Below, in pieces: positions 34,901 through 64,000 of a DNA stretch of 64,000 nucleotides (within the stretch, counting starts at the first letter, position 1; the number at the start of each line of letters is the position of its first letter). Source of the stretch: Zygaena filipendulae (taxonomy: Eukaryota > Arthropoda > Insecta > Lepidoptera > Zygaenidae); contig OU015651.1 in the NCBI GenBank assembly GCA_907165275.2, positions 7,772,501-7,836,500 on the forward strand. Direction: 5' to 3'. The notes below the pieces were generated by a model that did no database searches, was not told the origin of the DNA, and worked only from the letters and a program-made list of their open reading frames with translations. The translations under genes were made by a program, and so were the position numbers.

Positions 34901-36383
34901 TTCTACTTATAGACGTTCGCAATAGGTATGATTAGAAGTTAGAACAAATAGATTAGGTATCTTTGCTTGAAACTACTATAAGTACTGTAACACAAGGAAA
35001 AAATTTCATCATTTCATTTAAAGATCGGGTGGGTACTAGTTTCTTACTCATGTTCTTCTTTCTTGTATCATTTTAATTTTATTTTCTTCCCTTGCCTTGA
35101 TTGTGATTGAACACAGTTATTTTAGTATTATATTTAGGTAGGTATTTAAATTCTATGGAAGACTCTGATCAAGTTAAGTGAGTAAACCCGGTTCAATTAA
35201 TTGTTTTTACACTCTATTGCAACAAATATGCGATAGCCAAAGTTCAAAGTTAGCATTGATTCTCTTCTATAAAACTATTCTATTTTAAATACCTACCTAC
35301 TTATACGCCTCCTATAGAAATTAATTTGTATCATTTATTTCTAATTCACTAATATTATGAGAATGTAAGTTTATTATGCTTTAAAAAGCTATACCGGGCT
35401 AGGAGCCTCGTATTTTCTTTAGTTTGAATTGCCTAAGTATTTCCAACGCGGCATTAAGATTTAAGTTACTTGCTGATTTGTGATGACACAATCTTTCATT
35501 TGACTGGTAACCCACTGTCTGCTTACTTCTAAACAGATATAACTGGTTAACGCCCTTGTCCGGCATTTTCACAAATACGACAGCGGTTATGAAATGTTTG
35601 TTTTGTATTAGGTGACCAGCACGCCATAAGATTTCAAACTGATCAATGTATGTTCAATACTGATGCTAAACAAAATAAAGTATATATTTGAATGCTCGAT
35701 GAAAGATCTCGGAGTAGACATCGCAGTGAATTTGACACTGTAGTAGCATACCTATTAATCGTTCGAAACTTCACGACCACGACATATTCCTCGTGATTCT
35801 TCGGGAATCTTTCATCAGTTAAGTCCAAAAGATGTTAGGCCGTGCCTGGTGATTAAACGCGACAGTAAGCCGCTGAAGATATTAGTGTTAATTATGAAAC
35901 TGTCACACATATTCTAACCTTAACACAAATCTTACGTAACAATTAAACAGGTACCAACTGATTAGCTTCTCCAGAACATGCCATAGAGTAGTTACATGCA
36001 TGTATTTATGCATTTGACTTGTGCATACTTTTATGCTAAATACTTCAGTGCATTTCGCACAATCGTTCAAGTATTTTATAAACAACTTCACGAATAGTTT
36101 CTTATTCGATACACGTATTTGTACATTTGACTTGATGTGGCGCCGGAAAGAGTGTAGCCTGACCACTACAAATTACCACTGATAAATATGTAAAGAAAAG
36201 AAAAAGGTTTTTTAATTAACATTTTTTATAATATATATAATATAATAAATATATGTATACTACAATAATATATCTAATAAATGTATAAATGTAGTAAAAA
36301 AATAAAAAAAATTGCGTAAGCTAGAATATTTTCTTATAAGTACTTATCCAATTGATTAATGTTATGATGATATTCTTTTACAG
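34901..36383. other. Region searched for missing ABCC N-terminal exon
   Basis: About 60 N-terminal residues of the transporter are unaccounted for. I read all three plus frames here and found no segment resembling the expected N-terminal motifs apart from the micro-exon at 35155. Minus-strand frames at 35643-36166 show no recognised family. Confidence 0.5.
35155..35177 (+). CDS. Candidate first coding micro-exon of the ABCC gene
   Basis: ATG and six further codons plus two bases read M-E-D-S-D-Q-V-(K) and meet a consensus-like donor, GTGAGT, at 35178. The exon ends with two bases of a codon, exactly what the first placed exon (36384, starting with one base) needs. Joined directly the protein would be in frame, but it would lack the N-terminal FWW/NP-type motif that MRP4-like proteins have before their first helix. 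Either a further exon of the same phase lies between and was missed, or this is chance. Confidence 0.3.
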
Positions 36384-56535
<20,152 letters not shown>

Positions 56536-56765
56536 TATTAAGTAAACATAGTTAATGTTACTTTGTTTTAGTTAAAATATAAGTATTTACCTACATTAGT
56601 TGTAAATTATCTAAGTCATGTTAAAAATACTTATTACTTATTATATTTACATTGTCTTTTCGTGTAATTTAATGGATCTTTCATCGAATTGGCATAATTT
56701 GCATGTTGCTAATTATTAGGCACCTATAGATAGATACCAGTTTGCCTTTAATTTACTATATCTTA

Positions 56766-57495
56766 AGAGCGACTTGCACCATTAACTTACCTAATCAAAC
56801 TTAATTGATGCAATTGAAACTCAAGGTTACCGTAGTTGCAGAAGCTTACGATGATCTAATACATAAAATTCTCGTGTCACAATGTTCGTTCCCATACTCC
56901 TCCGAAACGGCTTAACCGATTCTCATGAAATTTTTTATGCATATTCAGTAGGTCTGAGAATCGGCTACTATCTATCTTTCACATCCCGGAATTCCCGCGG
57001 GAACTCCGAAACTCACGCGGGTGACACCGCGGGGCGCAGCTAGTATTATTATATAAAAACAAAATTGGTTCATAAAACTGATGAGTTTGGAAAGTGATAA
57101 GGAGTTTGATTTGCAGTTACTGAGATTTGGTAAGTTTAACCCAAACACATTTATGCATAGTGGTTACTACCAGTTGGACTACTCAGTGGTACCTACTATT
57201 GGTATAGAGCAAAATTGGAGGCTTGATCTATAACTTTAGGAAAATAAGGGATTGATATTTTTAAATATTAATCAAGCTATAGATCAAAAAATCACATTGA
57301 TAGAGGTCTTCGACATAGACCTTTAAATTAATTAGGCAAAAATCAAAGAGAAATCTTAACTCACTCTTAATCTTAAATCTTGACTTAAGCTTCGATTGTA
57401 GGTCAATATTTAGGCCTGAGTCTCAGACTTTTTATTTCGTCTGAAGCCTGAGTTTACAAAATCGAGATTAGGTAAAATATTGGTGCAAACCGCCC
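56766..57495. mobile_element. MITE interrupted by a Lep1-like element
   Basis: Left end AGAGCGACTTGCACCATTAA, right end (complement) GGGCGGTTTGCACCAATA; both run on to a TTACCTAATC block. TTA lies at 56763-56765 and 57496-57498. The ~170-bp insertion at 56870-57043 accounts for part of the length. Confidence 0.65.
56870..57043 (+). mobile_element. Lep1/Helitron-like element nested in a MITE
   Basis: The body has TTAACCGATTCTCATGAAAT and CCCGGAATTCCCGCGGGAAC. It ends GACACCGCGGGGCGCAGCTAG followed by T (hairpin included). Confidence 0.65.
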
Positions 57496-58106
57496 TTAGG
57501 TTTTAGTTACGAATAACGTCATGTTCGTTGGCTCTTTAAATATGTATACTTAGGTAATACTTCTTCTTGTTAGATATAGCAATGATTTATTTATGCGTTA
57601 TTATTTTTGTATCCTATACTATACAAAAAAAAACATAGACATTACGTTTTCTAAAATAATTAATTAATTAATTAATACATAAACAAGTACCTACCTACAC
57701 TAGTGCCTACATAGTAAAGTAATTATTGTTAATATTATATCCAACCAGGTATTGCAGCAATAAGTAGTGAATTTACACAATCATATATTACATAAATAGC
57801 TGTTTTACTCGCTAGTTCCGATTCTTCTCATTTCTCTTTGCAACTTTTCTTTTTGAATAGGCTCAGACGTCTGAGTTTGAATACCTACCTACCTTCTTTA
57901 AAAAACCCAAATGCGTCATCCACGCGAGCACAAGTGCGGTCAGCGGTTGTCTTGTCTTTTATGTATCTATCTATAAATAAAATTCTATTTTAAACTTATC
58001 GTTAGGTAAGTACCTATTAGTGACAAATGAAAGAAATATATATACATATAAATATATAATATATTTTAATACTTAATTTATATAGGTAGATAGGATAGAC
58101 GTATAG
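57496..58106. other. AT-rich DNA, nothing recognised
   Basis: No exon or repeat copy was recognised. Confidence 0.45.
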
Positions 58107-58626
58107 CGTCACTGCGCGTGCGAACCCGCGTAAGAGCAATTTGTAAATACCGCGTAACAGTAAAACGCGCATAGTTCAAATGAGTGACTTTGTAGAAAAT
58201 CTAACGGCCGCACTCAGAGTCGACTTTAATGATTACTTAGTTAAGTATAGATTTTTAAAACAAAACTGCCGCAATCAGAGATGTTCAGTAAATTAATGTT
58301 AATTGGCATTTAATGAGATGTAACTTAATTAGTTAAATGCCAATTAACATTAATTTATTAAACTTGTCTGATTGCGGCAGTTTTGTTTTAAAAATCTATA
58401 CTTAACTAAGTAATCATTAAAGTCGACTCTGAGTGCGGCGGTAAGAAAACTACGGGTAAATTAACGTTATTTTGCAATAAAGAAAGTTGTAAAGCACAAG
58501 CTGTTAAGTTCAGTCGGTAATAAGAATTGAAATCGGGGACATATTAAGTTTTTTCTTCCTCCTGTCAAAAAGCAAATACGCGGTCTTCACAAGTTGCTCT
58601 TACGCAGATTCGCACGCGCAGCGACG
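58107..58626. mobile_element. Outer element with ~33-bp inverted ends
   Basis: The left end CGTCACTGCGCGTGCGAACC, then CGCGTAAGAGCAA, is answered at the right by TTGCTCTTACGCAGATTCGC, then ACGCGCAGCGACG. ATAG flanks both sides. The hairpin MITE at 58205-58441 sits inside it, so this element is the older insertion. Confidence 0.7.
58205..58441. mobile_element. 237-bp hairpin MITE, copy 3, with TAA duplication
   Basis: It runs from CGGCCGCACTCAGAGTCGAC to GTCGACTCTGAGTGCGGCGG with nearly perfect arms. TAA is duplicated at 58202-58204 and 58442-58444. It is the best preserved of three copies; the arms here differ at only a few positions, suggesting recent insertion. Confidence 0.82.
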
Positions 58627-59454
58627 ATAGATGTTTTGATAAAAGCCATCATATTTGAAATGCCATAATATACGTATATACCTACTGACGTTTTTTACGC
58701 CTTCTGAAGGATCATTTTAGAAACTCTTTGTACCTATGTTTAGATTGGTAGGTAGGTAAGTCAGGGACTTGGCAAACGAGAGGTTTTTTCTTTGCGCGTA
58801 GGTACCTATCCTTTAGATGCCTTTGTGTCACGGCGTTATCGCAGCAGCAAGCTAATATAATTTGTGTGCCAAGACTTGAAACAATAATTTTGAGATGGCA
58901 TTGTGATTTTGTACATATAAAAACATGTGTTTGTATATAAGAGTTTTAGGACTTAACGTTACGTAACGAATATAATATGGTAAATAGTAAATAAATTAGG
59001 ATTTTTAGATATTATGATGCCTAATATTTTATACAGATAAGTAACTAATTACAATGGATTTAAACATTTTCGCGATATTTTATTTTAAAATAGCTAGTCC
59101 CCTGCAGTTTCGTCCGCCTCAATTCCGGAATGCCTACAGGAATTCCTTAAAATATCGATTTGAAAAACATAGGTAAGTATATACAGCCCTACCGAATGCA
59201 GAACCTCCTCCTTTCTGGAAGTCGGTTAAAAGTGACTTCGTATTGATACCTACAGCTTTTCCAACACCTTTCATCATTTATGGATTTCGGTATTTCCAAA
59301 GGAACTCTGTGTTCTATACTGTACCTACCTTCCAATCAGGGTTTTTTTTTAAATCAGTTCAGTAGTTCCAGAGATTACCCCCTACATCTATTTATCTATT
59401 TCTATATTGCTAATTATATGGCTAATTGTAGCAGTAATGGTTCGAATTGAAATA
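58627..59454. other. Unannotated DNA with small repeat fragments
   Basis: A minus-strand Lep1-like head at about 59094 (CTAGTCCCCTGCAGTTTCGT) and a short end of the composite repeat at 59200-59230 (CTCCTCCTTTCTGGAAGTCG). Otherwise nothing. Confidence 0.45.
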
Positions 59455-59815
59455 GTACATTGTTATCCTAGGGGTGAAAGTAACTCTCTCGATCTATTAA
59501 CCCCGTCTCGGGACTAAATAAGTCTTTCTCCCGAGGATAACACTGTGCTTTTCATTACGAATGCAAGGAAAGTCAAAATAAAAATAGGAATTAGCTAAAG
59601 AAAAAAATGAGTGAATTTTATTTTACATAAATCAACCATTAGGTGTGCTACTGGCCAGTAAGTATGCCCCCTAGACATAAAAAAAAACTTGAATTTCTGC
59701 AGTATCCAGCTATCAGTTGAAAGCGATTCTCCCTAGGGCTGAAAAGTGTTACTTTCAACCCGCTTCTCAGGCAACTTCAGACCTACTTTCCGAGTATGAG
59801 TAATGAAAAATTCTT
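59455..59815 (+). repeat. Dispersed repeat, second copy of 20030-20625
   Basis: Blocks are as in the first copy, in the same order but without the intervening extra sequence, so this copy is shorter. The two copies share runs of 100 bp with very few differences. Confidence 0.7.
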
Positions 59816-59914
59816 TTTGTGTTGGACAGTCCATTTATAGAGGCAGGGCCGGTCCTGCCTTTAGTGCAGGGTGTGCGGTGCGGGGTAAATGTTTTCGAGA
59901 GTTGGTAACACTGC

Positions 59915-60015
59915 GAGAAACAGGAATGCACAACACGATATTGTGCGACACCGGAATGTACAGCACTGGAATGCGCGACACTGGATTGATTATACGACAC
60001 CGGAATTGGTGACAC
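59915..60015 (+). repeat. 15-bp minisatellite, plus-oriented block
   Basis: About six imperfect 15-bp units with core CGACACCGGAATG. The same motif in opposite orientation forms the block at 61150-61255. Confidence 0.65.
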
Positions 60016-61149
60016 CGCTCCTATCGGGCGATGAAATCACACCTGCTTTGTTTGTGCTCGTTTACGTTACTTACCTAAGTACTGGGTCAAGTTATTGTCA
60101 AATAGGGCACAAATATTTTAAGTTAGATCTGTTTATTGAAGAAAGTAAAAGATAATGAAAACATTACTATCGGGGCCACATCATGAACTGATTACAAGGT
60201 AGTGTACCCCGATATTCTTGATTAGGTTAGGTTCATGCTGATGACCAGGTCTCACGAGCCGAGCGAGCGTAGCAAGCGTGCTGTCGTAGCGGCCGGCGAT
60301 GCGCTAAAGACAAAATAAGGTGATATTATTGGAACGAAGTTCCTTACGACAGGCTTGGAGGGGACAGGGATTTTGCTGCGCGACCGAACTGAAAAAAATG
60401 TGATAGTAAAACCGTAAGAAAAAATCCGTGGAAAAAAGTGCGTGGAATAAATTCGTTAAGTGAGACGTTAAATAAGCGCCATCTAGCAGTTACGGAGCAC
60501 ACCAGTTGCAAGAATACTAACAATGAGTGGTGTAGATTCAATCTACTCTTTAGTGCAGGGTGGCGGGCTACTACCGTACATAGTACTAAATATCAAGCAT
60601 AGATGGCGCTGGAATTTTAATATAACACAATCTGGCAAATAAAACCGTTAAATGAGACGTGCGCAGATTTTATGTTGTCAAACAAAAATAAACTACATTC
60701 TACATTAGCCGAAGGAACTTCGTTTCTACCTGGTGTCCCACGACACCACATCATTATTTTAAAATGAAACATCTTTGAACACGAGGGAAAAGCAGTTTAA
60801 GTGGCGCCTTATCTTACCGCGACGCGTTATGGTCATAGTGAATAAGGGCTCTGGTGATTGGACTAGATGTTATGTTGTGTGAGACATTGAAAGAGGTTGT
60901 TTTATAGAGTCTATATTAATTTGATTAATTCTGAGATGTGGCCACGACATCCCGATATATTATGTAAAAAAAAAATGTAACAAATTATAACAATTCATTA
61001 AAGTGATAAATAAAATAATTACGTTAGTAAATATTAAACTTTGACTGATTGTTACTTGAATTTCCGTCATATTTTGAGACAAAAACTCAATCACTAAAAA
61101 CTACCTGCATTGTATTGAATACTACTAAACGGAGCACGAAGCCGGCTAG
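60016..61149. other. Spacer between the two minisatellite blocks
   Basis: It includes two insect-telomere-like TTAGG units only (60224-60233), a GC-rich patch at 60255-60300 and the GTTATGGTCATAGTGAATAA string also found at 7036. No gene was recognised. Confidence 0.4.
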
Positions 61150-61255
61150 GTCATGAAATCCGGTGTCGCCAATTCCGGCGCTGTGTATTCCGGTGTCGTA
61201 CAATCTCATGTCGTGCATTTCGTTGTCGCCTTTTCCGGTGCTGTAGCCTGTTGCC
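61150..61255 (-). repeat. 15-bp minisatellite, minus-oriented block
   Basis: About seven units with core ATTCCGGTGTCGTACA, the complement of the 59915 motif. In one frame it reads a pentapeptide pattern SGVVx; in the other orientation an R/A-H-R-N pattern. Neither is taken as coding. Confidence 0.65.
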
Positions 61256-62075
61256 ACTTGCCTGTACACTCAGAAGAATATGCTACTGTTATTGTTCTGA
61301 GCCTGTACAATACACACACTATTCACAACTCACTTAGGTCTAGTTAAAAAGTACTGTGTTGCCAGCGTGGGCGATTTTTCGCCATTTAGGCTACTCAGAA
61401 CTAGAATCGGCGAAGAAAAAATTTTAAAGGCGACTGGTCGCCTTTTAGGCTACTTCAGTGACAATTTATTTAAATAACCTGAATCGCAAATAAGCGTTCG
61501 TTTATAAAAAAAGCAATGCTCATGCAAATGTAAATGTATAATGGTACTATTAGATTTTGACGTGGTTACCCTTTTTGAGTTCATTCGTTTCGGGGAAAAC
61601 GCTGAATTTGTGTTAGCTATTATGTAACCGAATTTGAAACGAAAAAAGTAATAGGTACGTATTTTCATTGTGAATAATGACTACCGTAATTATATGTATT
61701 ATAATGATTGAAATAGTTCAAAGAAATTATAGTCTATGTCACTTTATACAACTTCTCTGATTGTTGTTGTTCGTATTATTTAAAGCTACTTTAGTTAGAC
61801 TTTGGAAGTTTGTGTAATTAGTCGTTTCTATAAAAAATGGGTAAACACTTCAAGTACTACTGACGACAGCGATAGTCTGGTTGATGCTTTAATATTGCTA
61901 GGCGCTAGCAGAAGACGATTTGGAATCTTCTTCGTTTCAGTTTTTGTTTTTAATAATGCTATTGTTTTTTTTGATGATACATAAATAAATTGATAAAAAT
62001 TACATTTAATTTTATTCATAGAGTGATATTTTGGCGTTTGGGCTACTTTAGGCTACTGCAGTCTGCAACTGAAAT
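61256..62075. other. Unannotated DNA
   Basis: A plus-strand frame at 61802-61984 includes DSDSLVDALILLGASRRRFG, which looks less AT-driven than its surroundings, but I cannot assign it. The short string GGCTAC recurs near 61388, 61449, 62041 and 62052. Confidence 0.35.
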
Positions 62076-62150
62076 GAAGCCGTGAAACCGCCGCCAAACA
62101 CCCGCGAACCATGATACCACATTTATAGTTCGCGGGTGTTTCACGGCTTC
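62076..62150. repeat. GC-rich hairpin
   Basis: GAAGCCGTGAAAC...ACACCCGCGAAC is answered by GTTCGCGGGTGTTTCACGGC, then TTC, with a 10-base bulge on the left side and a loop of about 18 bases. Confidence 0.75.
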
Positions 62151-62228
62151 GCGCGCGAACCACGCGCGAATGTGGAGAGCGCTTTAGAGATACTATCGTA
62201 TAGTTAATTTCAAGTTAATTTGTGCTAA

Positions 62229-62614
62229 TGCTACTGCTCCACCTGCGTGTTAACGCGTAAATTAGTGCGCTAATTTAGATGTGGCCAACATTTTAATGCT
62301 ACTGCTCCACCTGCGTTAACGTTAACGTTGATGTTAATGTCTAACGTGGTAATGTTAGTAAGTTAACGCATTAAAATGTTGGCCAACATTTTAATGCTAC
62401 TGCTCCACCTGCGTTAACGTTAACGTTGATGTTAATGTCTAACGTGGTAATGTTAGTAAGTTAACGCATTAAAATGTTGGCCACATCTAAATTAGCGCAC
62501 TAATTTACGCGTTAACACGCAGGTGGAGCAGTAGCATAACGCGTTAACTTACTAACATTACCACGTTAAGACATTAACATCAACGTTAACGTTAACGTAG
62601 GTGGAGCAGTAGCA
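62229..62614. mobile_element. Composite nested MITE with five terminal repeats
   Basis: The terminal motif TGCTACTGCTCCACC occurs forward at 62229, 62297 and 62395 and inverted ending at 62536 and 62614; each is preceded (or followed) by TAA. Two direct ~98-bp units (62297 and 62395; CGTTAACGTTAACGTTGATG) sit between inverted arms containing TTAACGCGTAAATTAGTGCG. A third, inverted unit follows at the right. The TAA flanks suggest 3-bp target duplications. It lies about 75-460 bp upstream of the p23 transcript start. Confidence 0.75.
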
Positions 62615-62689
62615 TAAGTCTAGTTAATTAATTTGTGATTTGTGCAACTCACAGACGTAGACGTAGCGTAGTGATTACCTTCTCACTTC

Positions 62690-62695
62690 TCAGTT
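62690..62695 (+). promoter_or_regulatory. Candidate initiator of the p23 gene
   Basis: TCAGTT in a pyrimidine-rich context (CTCACTTCTCAGTTCTCTCT) fits the insect initiator. Starting here the 5' UTR would be about 345 nt. A second TCTCTC-rich stretch follows. There is no TATA box at the expected distance. Confidence 0.4.
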
Positions 62696-63036
62696 CTCTC
62701 TAGTCTCTTGGTTCTCTCTGCTCACACACAAGTTGACAGGTTATGTGTAGGTTTTTGAATTTTTGTGATTAAATGACTTGTATCACGTTGTATTAATTTA
62801 ATTAGTGAACGTAGTTTACTGCCAGAAAAAACAATAACTTATTGAATTTAATTTATTCACTGAACACTGAAACGTCTGAAACATTTCTTAATTTAAAATA
62901 GATACAAACCGAAACCGCAGCTTTCAATTATGTACTAACTATTAGCTAAAGATTTACGTGTAAGTTGTGAATAAATAAGTATACTTAACAAACAAAAATT
63001 TTTCATACCTATATCTTTCTCAATAAGTAAAAAAAC

Positions 63037-63504
63037 ATGACTTCGGATACCATGGATACTAGTACTCCACCACCAGTGATATGGGCACAGAAAAGTTCTA
63101 GTGTATTCTTAACATTTAATGTTGAATGTGAAAAACCTGATATAAAAATAGGCAAGAGATCAGTGACATTCAAGGGAATATGCACACCAGATAAAAAACT
63201 TCATGAAGTAGAGATACCACTTTATGCAGAAATAAACCCTGAAAAAAGTTCGCAAAACAATAAGGGCCGATACATTGAGGTTATTCTAGTTAAAGAGAAG
63301 GTGGATCAACCATTTTGGCCTTCACTTACAGAAGACAAAAAGAAACACCACTGGCTCAAGATTGACTTCGACCGTTGGCAAGATGAAGAGGAAAGTGGTG
63401 AAGAGTTTGATGATGCAAATGATATGTTTTCAGATAAAATAGGTGATTTTGGTGATGACATTGAAAGTGGTTCCGAAGAAGACAATCTGTCCGATATAAA
63501 ATAA
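63037..63504 (+). CDS. p23: p23/PTGES3-type Hsp90 co-chaperone
   Basis: 155 residues. p23 proteins bind the ATP-closed form of Hsp90 in the cytosol and slow its cycle, stabilising clients; the vertebrate homologue is also called cytosolic prostaglandin E synthase. The CS domain spans about residues 13-115: WAQKSSSVFLTFNVE (16-30) opens it, and the family hallmark WPSLTEDKKKHHWLKIDF..W (94-114) closes it. The tail (116-152) is acidic and unstructured, as in p23. An in-frame TAA at 63028 fixes the first ATG; Met6 is an alternative. Length matches the family (about 155-185). The reading frame is a single exon; no splice remnants or poly(A) tract suggest a recent retrocopy. It is intact and probably expressed. 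Confidence 0.93.
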   Translation: MTSDTMDTSTPPPVIWAQKSSSVFLTFNVECEKPDIKIGKRSVTFKGICTPDKKLHEVEIPLYAEINPEKSSQNNKGRYIEVILVKEKVDQPFWPSLTEDKKKHHWLKIDFDRWQDEEESGEEFDDANDMFSDKIGDFGDDIESGSEEDNLSDIK

Positions 63505-63702
63505 AATTATTTTATTGTTAAATGTAACCTAGCTAATTATTTTAGATACCTATGGAAAGTTTTTCTGCATTTTACAATAATAATTGTGGTGATAGTTTAA
63601 TAGTACCTAGTATTATAGGAAATATATTATTATAATATGTTGAATATACAAAGTGTTAACGAATTAACTGAAAACATGATACACCCCATTTAACAAAATA
63701 AA
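63500..63702 (+). terminator. Possible poly(A) signals of p23
   Basis: AATAAA overlaps the stop codon (63500-63505), and a second AATAAA lies at 63697-63702 within the block shared with 51117-51186. The second is the more plausible signal, giving a 3' UTR of about 210 nt. Confidence 0.4.
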
Positions 63703-63728
63703 CAATAATATGATTAAAACATATTTAG
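63661..63728 (+). repeat. 70-bp block shared with 51117-51186
   Basis: GAATTAACTGAAAACATGAT, ACACCCCATTTAACAAAATA. It supplies the likely p23 poly(A) signal and is followed directly by a MITE end. Confidence 0.65.
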
Positions 63729-64000
63729 GTCCGTATTAATAGTCAGTTCTCAAGTTGACGTACTCACTTGAGATCATCGGTGAGATGGTGTTCTAATTAA
63801 TAAACGTTACTTAAGTATAAAACTGGTCATCATCTTGAGTAGACGGTCTCAAGTGAGTACCGCACGTATTAATAGACGAAACTCCAAACTCAAGATCATC
63901 ATTTGACGTTTGATAAGTCTGGATCAACTGAGTCAAGTAAAACACGGACTTGAGATCATCTTGAGTTTGTGCTACTATTAACTTTATTGAATCAAAATGG
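63729..64000. mobile_element. Start of another hairpin MITE, cut by the window end
   Basis: It begins GGTCCGTATTAATAGTC, close to the outer MITE end at 55009. Internally TACTCACTTGAGA (63759) is answered by TCTCAAGTGAGTA (63848), followed by CGTATTAATAGACG. The right end is not in the window. Confidence 0.6.

Noticed and set aside
60224..60235. Telomere-like TTAGGTTAGG
   Set aside because: Only two units; no interstitial telomeric array.

Overview
This window looks like nuclear DNA of a lepidopteran insect (moth or butterfly; species not determinable). It is AT-rich and gene-poor. It is full of dispersed repeats of a type familiar from Lepidoptera: Lep1/Helitron-like elements that begin with TC, carry a GC-rich hairpin and end in CTAG; tRNA-derived SINE pieces; many short hairpin MITEs; and fragments of mariner, pogo-like, hAT-like and LINE elements. 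No operon, CRISPR, rRNA or prokaryotic feature is visible.

Layout. 1-30 kb: repeats and unannotated AT-rich DNA, with one weak candidate terminal exon on the minus strand (8493-8623) and remnants of two transposase genes. 30.6-36.3 kb: a candidate promoter (about 30604-30700), a GAY-triplet low-complexity tract with a tandemly duplicated 3' flank (31796-32640), a 1.2-kb composite repeat, and a phase-compatible candidate first coding micro-exon (35155-35177). 36384-56535: a multi-exon ABC transporter gene of the ABCC/MRP4 type on the plus strand. I could place 25 exons by splice sites, reading phase and protein similarity; 24 are used per transcript, giving 1322 residues to the stop. Only about 60 N-terminal residues remain unplaced. 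56.7-62.6 kb: repeats, including nested MITEs. 63037-63504: a complete single-exon gene for a p23/PTGES3-type Hsp90 co-chaperone.

The most interesting biological feature is a pair of tandem, equal-length (127 nt), same-phase, diverged exons at 39191-39317 and 40359-40485. Each encodes the segment around the last helix of the first membrane domain of the ABCC transporter. Phase arithmetic shows that exactly one must be used: including both or skipping both brings in a stop codon. One locus would therefore encode two transporter isoforms differing in a pore-lining segment.

A second theme is the mobile-element architecture. An hAT-like element (51724-54443) has a perfect 8-bp target duplication. 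At 55009-55720, 58107-58626 and 62229-62614, hairpin elements lie nested inside other hairpin elements. In the ABCC intron that splits the Walker A motif, a Helitron-like element carries seven tandem internal units.
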